A stretch of 64,000 bases of DNA from Aplectana chamaeleonis. Taxonomy: Eukaryota; Nematoda; Chromadorea; Rhabditida; Cosmocercidae. Where the stretch lies: contig JAPDOI010000360.1 in the NCBI GenBank assembly GCA_029168955.1, forward strand, positions 310,001-374,000. The letters are read 5' to 3'. The first letter of the stretch is position 1. Each line of letters opens with the position of its first letter. Shown here piece by piece: positions 53,687 through 62,262 of this stretch. The notes beneath the pieces are model-generated. The model made no database searches. It worked only from the letters and a program-made list of their open reading frames with translations, and was not told where the DNA came from. Made by a program: the position numbers and the translations under genes.

Positions 53687-54459
53687 CTAAAGGCTCATTC
53701 ATAGCAGATTGCTTCGACTAGTCGCGGCACTGCCAAAAGTTACAAAAACCGTCGCGGCAACAAATCTTGCTCTGGGTCGCGACGGTTCGGAACAGTTTGC
53801 AGTTTCAGTCACGATCGCCGAGCGACTGGGGTATTTCATAGCTAGTCGAAGCGACCTGCTCGATTTTGTTAAGTCGCTTCGACTAGTCGCGTCGCTTCCA
53901 TGATGGAAGCGTTTCGTCTAGTCGAAGCGACTAGGCCGTAATCTTTCGTCAAGACGTAGGGTATCCGACGCCGGATTGCAGACATCGCCGCTCACTCGCA
54001 TAAAAGATGGCATGTGAAAGGGGAAAACGAGTATTTATCATGCATTTACGATGAGGGAGATGAGAAATGTAATGAGGCGACCAAGAATCCACATTTCACG
54101 TCGGCATCGAGCAACTAGTAACTTTACTTTTAGTGTTATGTTGCTGTTTAAGCAAAATCCACCCCCATCGTCTTTTGAAACCAATTTTCTTTCGAAAGCT
54201 ATGCGAAACTCTTTTAATTAGAAGGTAAGAGCAACAATGTCCCAAAAAATAAGAAGGAATAAGAAAGAATAAATAGAAAAAAAAGTTTTTTTCATTCCCG
54301 CGGTGGGGTCCGCATTTGTCCGTCTTTTTTACTTTAAAATTGCGTCCGCCCGAGCGATTTGAAATCAGTGGACGGAGGATGAAATCGCTTTCAAATCGCG
54401 GCAGTATTGTTGGTCGCTTCGACTTCAAGTCGAAGCGACTAGCTATGAATGGGGCTCAA
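53687..54459. mobile_element. Multi-hairpin element, second copy in reverse
   Basis: AAGGCTCATTCATAGCAGAT at the left and CTAGCTATGAATGGGGCTCA at the right are ends of the 39831-40455 family; the TTAA sites are mutated (CTAA and TCAA). Palindromic words GACTAGTCGAAGCGAC and GATTTGAAATC recur near both ends. ~770 bp. Confidence 0.8.
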
Positions 54460-54944
54460 GATGGCTCGCACAGGAGGCCCTAGCTTGCATTCAAGTGGTT
54501 CAATATGAATCGCGCGCAGAATGGAGTGACGGTTTCTACAATGGAAATTGAAAGATTGATATTATAGTCTGCTTCTTTAATGATACAGTGGTGCAAAATG
54601 TAGATAAGCAGTAAGCTGGAGAAGGTAGTAAATAGACGAAAATTGTAAATTGAAGAAAATAAACTGAATAAAAACATTAATAGATTATGAAAAACAAAGT
54701 AACATTAAAAAAGTAAATTCAACAAGAAAGGCGAAATCGTGACGCAGATTCTAATGAGAAAAAAAACACATTATTTCGGTAAAAGTGGAGTTTTTTATCC
54801 TTATCTCAGTCCGGTTTTGCTAGTTCTACCCAGCATTCAGCTAAGATTGCCAATCAAATTCTAAGAAACGATTTTTTTCCGAGGCCCGCCAACTTTCTTG
54901 ATTTCGAAAGGGAGGGAAACCCTAGGTTGATGCGAAAATTTCGT
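54460..54944. other. AT-rich, no recognisable gene
   Basis: Nothing identified. Confidence 0.4.
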
Positions 54945-55140
54945 TGGGTGAAAAGACGGACGCGATACAGTTTTTGGGCAACGCAGATAGTACTCCTCGG
55001 ATGAAAGAAGTTGTCGAGAATCCGGCGAGAAGTTGTCCAGAATTCGTACGAATTCAGGAAAACTTCTCGCCTAATTCTCGACTGATTCTCGACAACTTTT
55101 CCCCGTATTCTCGACAAATTATCGACTTATTCTTTTCGTT
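54945..55140. repeat. TTCTCGACAACTT words, degenerate
   Basis: GAGAAGTTGTC and its complement GACAACTTCTC recur in both orientations (54,990-55,120), related to 61600-61850. Confidence 0.6.
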
Positions 55141-55489
55141 TAACAGTAGACAGCTTTTCGCCTGATCTCTCCTCTCGAGAATCTGTCACATTTTCGCTAG
55201 GAAATAATTTAAAATAAAATAAGTAAATAAGAATAAAAATATAAGTACATGCATATTCAATGAAATGGTATTTTTATAAAAGGAAATATTCCGCTACATC
55301 TGTAGGACTAAAATGAATCAAAAGCATCAGTTTTTCAATAAATTTGTGAACACTGATTTCAGCAGCAGTACTTATTTTTTTAGCCTCTTAAAAATAGCTG
55401 TTTCCGGATAAAGATCATTGACTGAGAAAATGATTGGGCTAACAAGAGAAGTACAAAAAAGAGTAGGTGTGTAGTGAGGAAACCTAATA
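55141..55489. other. AT-rich, no recognisable gene
   Basis: Nothing identified. Confidence 0.4.
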
Positions 55490-55975
55490 CAGTGTGTTTC
55501 ATTATATACTTCCACCCGGAATTTTGAAGACATCGCTCTCCAGCGTTATGCTGGGCCTATTTTAGTGTGATGAGCGAATTCAGGGTGTTGAAAACCCAAA
55601 TAAAGTGTGCCCGAATGAGAATGGCGACCCACGCGGTCGGCGTGCTTGGCAGGCGGCCGTCGCATGTGTCGCCCTCGGACGAGTGTTGGATTTCAACGAT
55701 GGCCGTCCCCTCTCCCACTGATTGATCGGCGCAGTTGCTGCCGGCCGGTGTCGGCCTCGTTCTTTGTCGATGGCGGTGGGGACTTTTCGCATGCTCGTCC
55801 GAGAGCGGCGAACGCGACGGCCGCCTGCCAAGCACGCCGGCCGCGTGGGCAGCCATTCTCATTCGGACGCACCTTATCCATGGTTGCAAAATTGGTTTCT
55901 CCCCCAAGAACTTTTTTCTTTATAACAATTTTTTTCAATTTTCGGCCGTTTCATAATATATGTTACTTCCACCTT
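55490..55975. mobile_element. GTTTCATTATATACTTCCACC-bounded repeat, interrupted copy
   Basis: Direct copies of GTTTCAT(T/A)ATATA...CTTCCACC bound the element (~55496-55516 and ~55946-55971). Internal GGAATTTTGAAGACATCGCT and CAATTTTTTTCAATTTTCGG match 57740-57945 in reverse. A GC-rich MITE (55608-55885) sits inside. Confidence 0.75.
55608..55885. mobile_element. GC-rich MITE, CCGAATGAGAATGGC ends
   Basis: GTGCCCGAATGAGAATGGC at the left mirrors GCCATTCTCATTCGGACGCAC at the right, and GGCGTGCTTGGCAGGCGGCC mirrors GGCCGCCTGCCAAGCACGCC. The copy at 57740-57945 shows the site without it. A half copy is at 33055-33184. Confidence 0.85.
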
Positions 55976-56785
55976 ACATAAGGCTATTAGAACACTTTTT
56001 TGTTACAACCAAACTTATGTTTGAATCGAAATTGAAGAAAACTTTCCTTTTCTGTATGAATCATGATCCTCAACTGTCTAGGGTGGATGAATCCAAGATC
56101 TGGGCCTCCTATGACGCCGGGATTAGCGACTGTCGCATCCATGGTCGAAATGAGTGAATCCACTGGCCCGCTTTTAGTTTTATGAAAACGTAAGGTAAGG
56201 ACACCTTCGGTCACAATGATGACTGGGACGAGCGTAGAAGCTCTCTGAAAGTGATGGACAACAAATTTAGAAGCGCAAATCCAACGCAACGGCTAGCGTT
56301 AACGAGATCCAGATTAAACTTGGACTGCCTACGTCTAAGCTCGCTGTCTGAAGGGCATCAAAATGCATCGATAGCATTGCTGGAGGAGTAATCCGGAAGT
56401 CTCTATACCTAGAAGCCGCTTGGAAAACCGCTATTCTTTGAGCTGTGCGAAGGAACATGACAGCCAGTTTGAGTAAAATGTGATTCTGGGTTGGGGTGGA
56501 AATGAGAGCAGCACATGCTCACTGAAAATGGTCTGTGATGTCCTTGTGATCTTTTCCAATAAGCAGAGTGACGACCTATACAGACCTGATGGAATGAAGT
56601 CCGGTTGGCGTGTCTTGAGGCAACAAACCCAATGCTTCTGTCGGCCCAACTTTGGTGGCGAATCTTCGACGAAATGGGGGGCATTGTGTCGTGAAAACTG
56701 GCTTCAGCGGAATTTTGTCTCTTGTCTAGAGGCTTAGACGAGTATCGACAAATATGCACTATCACTTTCCGTCGCTTTGAGACAT
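55976..56785. other. Unassigned, with overlapping frames
   Basis: A 136-codon minus-strand frame (56409-56819) and an 85-codon plus-strand frame (56480-56737) overlap. Neither has a motif I recognise. Confidence 0.35.
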
Positions 56786-57202
56786 CGTCCATACGTGGCG
56801 AGAGCGTGCGATCACGCAAAATCGATGTTCATGAAGGGCACACGTTTTGCTTGCCGCTCACGCGCGCTCCCTCTCGCGCGCTCACGCTCGCTCGCTCTCG
56901 TGCGCCAACGCCAGCTCAAAGAAGGAAGCTTACTGCTCAATTTTTGAAGTAAGTGGCATCAAGCCTTTTGCAAAACTATTGCCCTTGTACCCCATAACCC
57001 CACCACAAAATACACAAACCATAGGAAATGGTCAGCCGTTGCGCCGATTCGAGCGATTGATCACCGGTCAAAGATTGTCAATCAAACCAAAACGAGGTGG
57101 GGGTGTTTGCCAGTGCATAATTGCTGTCACGGGCTACTCCAGCGTTGAGGAGCGTCGAGAGGCGCGCAACAGCGGGAACGCAGGTTCTCGCCACGTATGG
57201 AC
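56786..57202. mobile_element. ~417-bp element, CGTCCATACGTGGCGAGA ends
   Basis: CGTCCATACGTGGCGAGAG mirrors TCTCGCCACGTATGGAC. Internal blocks match the larger element at 15112-16533. Contains runs of CTCACGCTCGCTCGCTCTCG. Non-coding. Confidence 0.8.
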
Positions 57203-57429
57203 AGAGCCTGAGAGAGGAAGAGGGCAGCGATCACTAAGCTCCCAATAGGATACACCGTAGGGGATGCACGTCACCAAGGTCTTGGCACTGCAATATTAAA
57301 GTTTTGGTCTGGTTAGCACGTAACCCTTGTTGAAACAATATGGAGAACCTCCTAGCAATTATCACGCGTGGGGTAGACACGAGCTCCAGACAGTTCTGCT
57401 CGAATCATCAGCTAAAAACTGGGATCCTT
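57203..57429. other. No recognisable gene
   Basis: Nothing identified in this short spacer. Confidence 0.4.
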
Positions 57430-57590
57430 TAGAGTTCGCGCAATAATTCTAGTCTGATGACTGAACGGGGCTGCGACGGTAGATCACCCCGCGCCAATCG
57501 AAACACCATTCTCCAGTGAGGCCGCCAACCTCGCACGGCCTGCCGCGTCGCCCATGCGTCAGACTAATTCGAAAACGGAAACTGTACATT
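57430..57590. mobile_element. TAGTCTGA-family MITE, short uninterrupted copy
   Basis: GAGTTCGCGCAATAATTCTA then GTCTGATGA at the left and GCGTCAGACTAATTCGAAAA at the right. The internal CCATTCTCCAGTGAGGCCGC is the continuous form of the site split in 24435-29690. Confidence 0.85.
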
Positions 57591-57739
57591 GTGTGCGATT
57601 TCGACTCCTCGGTTCTCCGTGAGTCAACAAACAGCTGGCCAAATCGACTTGTCGAATTAGCTGCGATTTATGAAGCACATGTTAACTGCTGATTAGTGTG
57701 AAATCGTTTTACTTGTGGAATAAATTTTTTCTCAGATTG

Positions 57740-57945
57740 AGTGGAAGTATATTATGAAACGGCCGAAAATTGAAAAAAAATTGTTATAAAAAAGTTCTTG
57801 GAGAGGAACCAATTCTGGAACCATGGATATTTAGGTTCTTCGACACAATGAATTCGCTCATCACAGTAGAATAGGCTTAGCACGACGCTGGAGAGCGATG
57901 TCTTCAAAATTCCGGGTGGAAGTATATAATGAAACGCACTGTATG
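57740..57945. mobile_element. Uninterrupted copy of the 55490-55975 repeat, reverse
   Basis: GTGGAAGTATATTATGAAAC and GTGGAAGTATATAATGAAAC bound ~200 bp in direct orientation. The inside matches 55490-55975 apart from the missing GC-rich MITE. Confidence 0.8.
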
Positions 57946-58091
57946 TAGCATGTGGGCATTTCACGATGCCTGGCATCGTAAAATAGTATAGGTGACCAGC
58001 CGCGAGTCATTGATCTGAAGGAGGTATGAGCTCGAAAAGTTCACCGGTCATCGCAACTTCTCCTACAAGGAGCTAAGCAAGCAACTCAACA

Positions 58092-58165
58092 GCGTCGGTG
58101 GCGCAGTCGGTAGGGAGGGGCAGTGTTGGGCTGGCCATGAGGGTTCGATTCGACTCAAGTTTTTT
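58092..58165 (+). tRNA. tRNA-like fragment (SINE head or tRNA pseudogene)
   Basis: GCGTCGGTGGCGCAGTCGGT fits a box A and GGTTCGATTC (58142-58151) a box B, ~33 bases apart as in tRNA promoters. The acceptor ends do not pair and the anticodon arm is unclear. It is followed by T9 at ~58161, a possible RNA polymerase III terminator. This could be a tRNA-derived SINE head. Confidence 0.45.
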
Positions 58166-58240
58166 TTTTGCAAATTCACGAAACTGTCATATTTTGATCA
58201 TGGAATCATATCCCAAATGTTGCTTTCTCAATTCGCAGGG

Positions 58241-58486
58241 CGATATAGCCATTATACATTGGACCCGAATCGAAAAACGGATATCCGATTCACTTTTAAA
58301 ACGATGGTCGCGGATACCCGAATCATCCGAATGAATTCGAAATAGAAGCACTGCTATTCCGGTACTTTTTGCTACCACTCGGGATCTATCTGAATGCCTT
58401 CGGATATCCACAAGCATGATTTTTAAAACGATTCGGATATCCGCTTTTCGATTCGGGACCAATGTATATAATAGCCATGTCGATAG
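58241..58486. mobile_element. 246-bp MITE with CGGATATCCG words
   Basis: CGATATAGCCATTATACATT...CCCGAATCGAAAAACGGATA mirrors the right end (complement CGACATGGCTATTATATACA...CCCGAATCGAAAAGCGGATA). CGGATATCCG-like palindromes recur four times inside. Confidence 0.85.
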
Positions 58487-59020
58487 TAAAGTAGACTTCT
58501 GTACGTGAAATTCTAGGTTTTAATCCCCAGCAAGGATTTTCGACAGCATCACCATCGCAATGGATCACGTAAATAAGTGAGCAATTATGTTCTATAACCC
58601 CTTCTTAACGCTCTAGGTGAAATCTTTCATCCCCTAACTTCACTTCCCAGTGGTTATTTGAAGAGTTGAATATGAACACGAGGGGTCCGATATTGGTTTC
58701 ATCGATGACCGTGACATATTACAGTAGCTCTAATGTCATCTAGCTACCGTAGTACTCCGTTAATTTAAAAACAGGCACCATACCATATTCGTGCTCAGCG
58801 TTTCAAATAACCCTTCTGGTTTGGGTGATTATTGCGTATAACCTCTCGAACAAAAGGAAGGTACCCCCCCCCCCCAGCAACAATGAGGTCCAATTTTTTT
58901 GAAATCCTCGTCCAAACTTCAACCAGGAGGGTTCTCAGGCCGCTGAACACAAATATAATATCAATGCCTGGTTTTTCGGAACTTTCCGGTGCGTAAAGAC
59001 AGATAACTGTTATTATCCAA
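58487..59020. other. Unassigned; old repeat traces
   Basis: CTAGCTACCGTAGTACTCC and ATTCGTGCTCAGCGTTTCAA at ~58740-58810 resemble the old repeat. C14 run at ~58866. Confidence 0.4.
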
Positions 59021-59781
59021 TACCCGCGCTAAGTTTTGTAAAAACGGGAAGCATTTGCCAAACTTGGCAAAAAAGAGTCCGATGCTTGTAACGTTTTTGA
59101 ACGGAGACTTTTTTGGATTCTGAAACATCATATTCACAGCTCAAGTTCCTATCTAAATGTGTATTTTGCTATCCGAAGTTCCCTGAAATCGCTTTGTTTT
59201 TGAATGAGTTTGTTTTTGCGGTCGTTTTCAAAAACGTCGCGCGCGGGAACGTGCGGCGAAACTTTGAGCAGTAATTCTACAAGTAATAGAAGAGCAATCT
59301 CCACGTTTCTTTCATGTATTAGATGCAGGTGGGACATTCTTGAGATGCGTGCAGGTATAATTTTCCAACTCCCTCATTTAACAATTTGTGGTTTGCGCAA
59401 AACAAGACAGACATTTCAGGAAGGTCCCAAACGTGTTTAATGAAGAATTTCAGAAATACTACCTGCACAAATCTCGAGAATGTCCCCCCTGCATCTAACA
59501 AATGGAGGAAACGTGTAGATTGCTCTTTTATTGCTTGTACAATTACTACACCAAATTTCGCTTCACCTTGCCGTGCGCGACGTTTTGGAAAAACAAACTC
59601 ATTCGAAAACGAAGCGATTTTAGGGAGCTCCGGTTCACAAAGTACATCATAAGATAGGAATTTGATCTGTGAATATGATAGCGTTTTCAGAATCCAAAAA
59701 AGTCTTCGTTCAAAAAAGTTACAAGCATCAGACGTTTTTTTTTGCAAAGTTTGGCAAATGCTACTAAACTTAGCGCGGGTA
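59021..59781. repeat. 761-bp foldback palindrome
   Basis: Ends TACCCGCGCTAAGTTT are inverted. Arms ~380 bp mirror about ~59400: GCATTTGCCAAACTTGGCAA, CTTTTTTGGATTCTGAAA and GCGCG-GAACGT-type segments appear complemented in reverse order. The central ~100 bp carry ACATTCTTGAGAT / ATCTCGAGAATGT. Mirrored frames are artefacts. Confidence 0.85.
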
Positions 59782-59859
59782 TCGTACCTACTGCTACCTG
59801 AGGTTTCAGGCTTAAAACTCGTTGGGATCAAGGACTCGTGTCGAGGTGCCCATCATATT

Positions 59860-60070
59860 TGTACACGGACGACATTTTCGAGAAATTTCTCAAAATTTTT
59901 TCCTTCGTTGGGAATTTTGTCGAACGAAATTTTTTTTCAAATTTCGTCGAACAAATTTGTTTCCGATTTTCGTTCGGTCAAATTTTTTTCAACGATTTTT
60001 TTCTCAATTTCCGTTTGTTCGAGATAGGATTTTTCTTCTTTTTTTCGAAAATCCGCTCGATTTTGAACTT
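59860..60070. repeat. TTTCGTCGAACAAATTT units
   Basis: Units of ~42 bp (TTTTGTCGAACGAAATTTTT, TTTCGTCGAACAAATTTGTT, TTTTCGTTCGGTCAAATTTT) are inverted relatives of the 25431-25635 interior. Confidence 0.7.
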
Positions 60071-60179
60071 CTCGAACCCCAGGTCACACTGTTTCGTTAT
60101 TCCTCGGGCCGAGTTTCCGTGGGCGTGAGCGAACGCGACTTGAGTAGATATCGAACATGAGTGGAATATTCATTCTCTG

Positions 60180-60735
60180 ACTGAGCTTTGTAAATAAAGC
60201 CGATTTTCAAAAAAAAAAGATCCGAAACTTCGAAAGAGTATCGAAAAAACAAAAATGCGTTTTTGCAATTCCCGAATTGGTGAATTTTTAGAATGAAGTC
60301 CTCCAATTTCCGAATGAATGACTAAATCTGAGTAACACCTTAGTTTTTTTTCTTGTATGAATGAATAAATTTGTATACCCGTTATGAATTCGATTGGAAT
60401 GAATATTCAGAGAATAGATCCAAATATTCTCATAGATCACAAATATTTGTGAACGTTTCTTTTTTGAATAATCAAGTGTAGTGACCCTAAATTGGTCTAC
60501 AATTCGAAAAATCAAATCTTTCGGTTTTCCTGTTGAACATAATGTCGAAAAAGAGAAGCAAAAAATTGAATACCTTAATTGATACAATATTCTAAGAAAC
60601 GATTGATTTAGTCTCTCGAATGAATGAAATATATTAGAAAACGAGTAACTGAATGACTCCATTTTTTGAAAAAAAAACTAAAATCGAATTATATGAATGA
60701 ATTTATCTAATATTGAAAAAAAAACGAATTAGCGA
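60180..60735. repeat. Degenerate GAATGAATGA array
   Basis: CGAATGAATGACTAAAT, TGTATGAATGAATAAATTTG and CGAATGAATGAAATATA occur at irregular spacing; it looks like a decayed relative of the 32095-32935 array. Confidence 0.6.
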
Positions 60736-60841
60736 TAGTTACAAAAGCCAGCATAGTAGGGCATGTGAGGTTCGAGTAGCCAATAGGCGAATTCTATACA
60801 GGTAGCGGACGCCTCATCAACGGGAACGGGTCAGCAGAGCC

Positions 60842-61123
60842 CCCACAGTAAGTACCCTCGATGGCCGAGCAGCTCGCACGGAGGAGCTTGTCCTGCGTTG
60901 AGGCTCGTTTTGATAAGAGCCGAACAAGTGGTCGTGTGGTGTTCCGGCCCCAGCCCGGGCACCTGGTAGTCGATGCTGATGGTCATTACTGCATCGATTG
61001 CCAGGTGCCCGGGCTGGGGCCGGAACACCACACGGCCGCCCGTTCACCTCTTATCAAAACGAGCCGCAACGCAGGCCAACTCCTCCCGGCGAGGTGCTCG
61101 GGCATCGAGGGTACCTGCTGTGG
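60842..61123. repeat. 282-bp palindrome, CAGCCCGGGCACCTGG arms
   Basis: GTACCCTCGATGGCCGAGCA, GGCTCGTTTTGATAAGAG and GTGGTGTTCCGGCCCCAGCC mirror their complements around ~60983, where CATTACTGCATCG forms the short loop. The inner ~45 bp of each arm are nearly perfect. It flanks no known gene. Confidence 0.9.
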
Positions 61124-61599
61124 TGCGTGTTATTACTCGAGGATGTGATGAGTGGCCTCGTCCAAGTGGCAACAGTAGGCTTGGGTCACACCTATCCACG
61201 AAGGAGCAACCCAATAGGGAGAGGACACTGTACATATACCAATACAATGCCAAAGAATTATTGCTAAGTTAAGAGGTTCATGTTTAAGCCAGAACTCGAT
61301 CACTCAAGATCTGTTCGAACGAATATTCTTCATCCTCAACGCCATTTTAATAGCTCTAAAACAGCATTTTGAATAATGATATTTAAAATCCCGTGGTTCC
61401 AGTTACGGGTCATCAAAAAGGAAGTTGAGTACTTAGAATTGCGAGAACTTTTGAAATTTAGTTACTTGAAAATACAATCTTCCGGTAAAACCGATATTCC
61501 AAAACTCGCAAACATGGGAATTCCCATATAAATTTGATATTCGAGAGTTCGGTGAAATAACGTACAGTCTATAAACAGCCGGCTCAAGTTCGATGTGTC
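61124..61599. other. No recognisable gene
   Basis: Nothing identified. Confidence 0.4.
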
Positions 61600-61850
61600 T
61601 TTATTTCTCGACAACTTTTGGATACATACTCCTTTCGGGGAAAAGTTGTCCAGACTTCTCACCAAGTTCTCAACAACGGATCCCTTCTCCTGAATTCTCG
61701 ATAATTTTTCCAGAGTTCTGGACAACTTCTCCAGAATTCTCGATAACTTCCTCATCTACCAGAATTCTCGACAACTTCTCCCCACTTTCTGAAAAACTTC
61801 TCGATTCTCGAAAACTTCTCGACTTTTTCTGGACAACTAGTTTTACCTGA
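61600..61850. repeat. 21-bp repeats, CTCGACAACTTCTCCAGAATT
   Basis: About 8-9 units. Neighbouring units CTCGATAATTTTTCCAGAGT(T) and CTGGACAACTTCTCCAGAAT(T) are exactly 21 bp. In frame they give a repeated LSRxLEK heptad on the minus strand (~61690-61755), a by-product of the 21-bp unit. Confidence 0.8.
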
Positions 61851-62262
61851 GTAGTGGGCCACGTAGATGAAGGAAATGACTTGTCTGGATTAGCCATATC
61901 GGAGGTGCGAGCGCAGATAAGTACATAAGTGCGAGCGATGGTGCGAGCAAAGCTAATGACGAACCCTCTAGATAAAATCGTACAAACTTCCTGCCTTTCG
62001 AGCTCTTTAGGAACGCTTTAGTTTGAATGGTGCTACCTTTTCTTTGCTCATTTGTTATTCGACCTCGATGGTAGCTCTTTCTCCAGTGTACTAATGCTGC
62101 GACAAGGTAAATGAGGCTAACTGTCGTCACCAGGCTCACACCCGTGTTCAACGCCATAACGTTACCTTCGAATGGATGAGTACAAGTTCTCACACATATA
62201 GGCTCCAGGGTTACAGTCGCGGTGGTGATCACTGCATGGTTTAGCGAGGAGAGATGTATCAT
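61843..62262 (-). CDS. Unrecognised 139-aa frame, possible membrane-protein exon
   Basis: The minus-strand product has a hydrophobic stretch VMALNTGVSLVTTVSLIYLV (residues ~35-58) followed by a basic segment (HWRKSYHRGRITNEQRKGST) and a second hydrophobic region (SLALLAPSLALMYLSALAPP, residues ~100-125). This pattern would suit one or two membrane helices with a cytosolic basic loop, as in a seven-helix receptor exon, but no signature motif is seen. Its 3' end enters the 21-bp repeats. No confident splice sites. Confidence 0.2.
   Translation of the reverse strand: MIHLSSLNHAVITTATVTLEPICVRTCTHPFEGNVMALNTGVSLVTTVSLIYLVAALVHWRKSYHRGRITNEQRKGSTIQTKAFLKSSKGRKFVRFYLEGSSLALLAPSLALMYLSALAPPIWLIQTSHFLHLRGPLLR

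Noticed and set aside
56786..57202. Arginine/serine-rich coding exon in the CTCACGCTCGCTCG run
   Set aside because: The run lies within an element with inverted ends and recurs, diverged, at 15112-16533.
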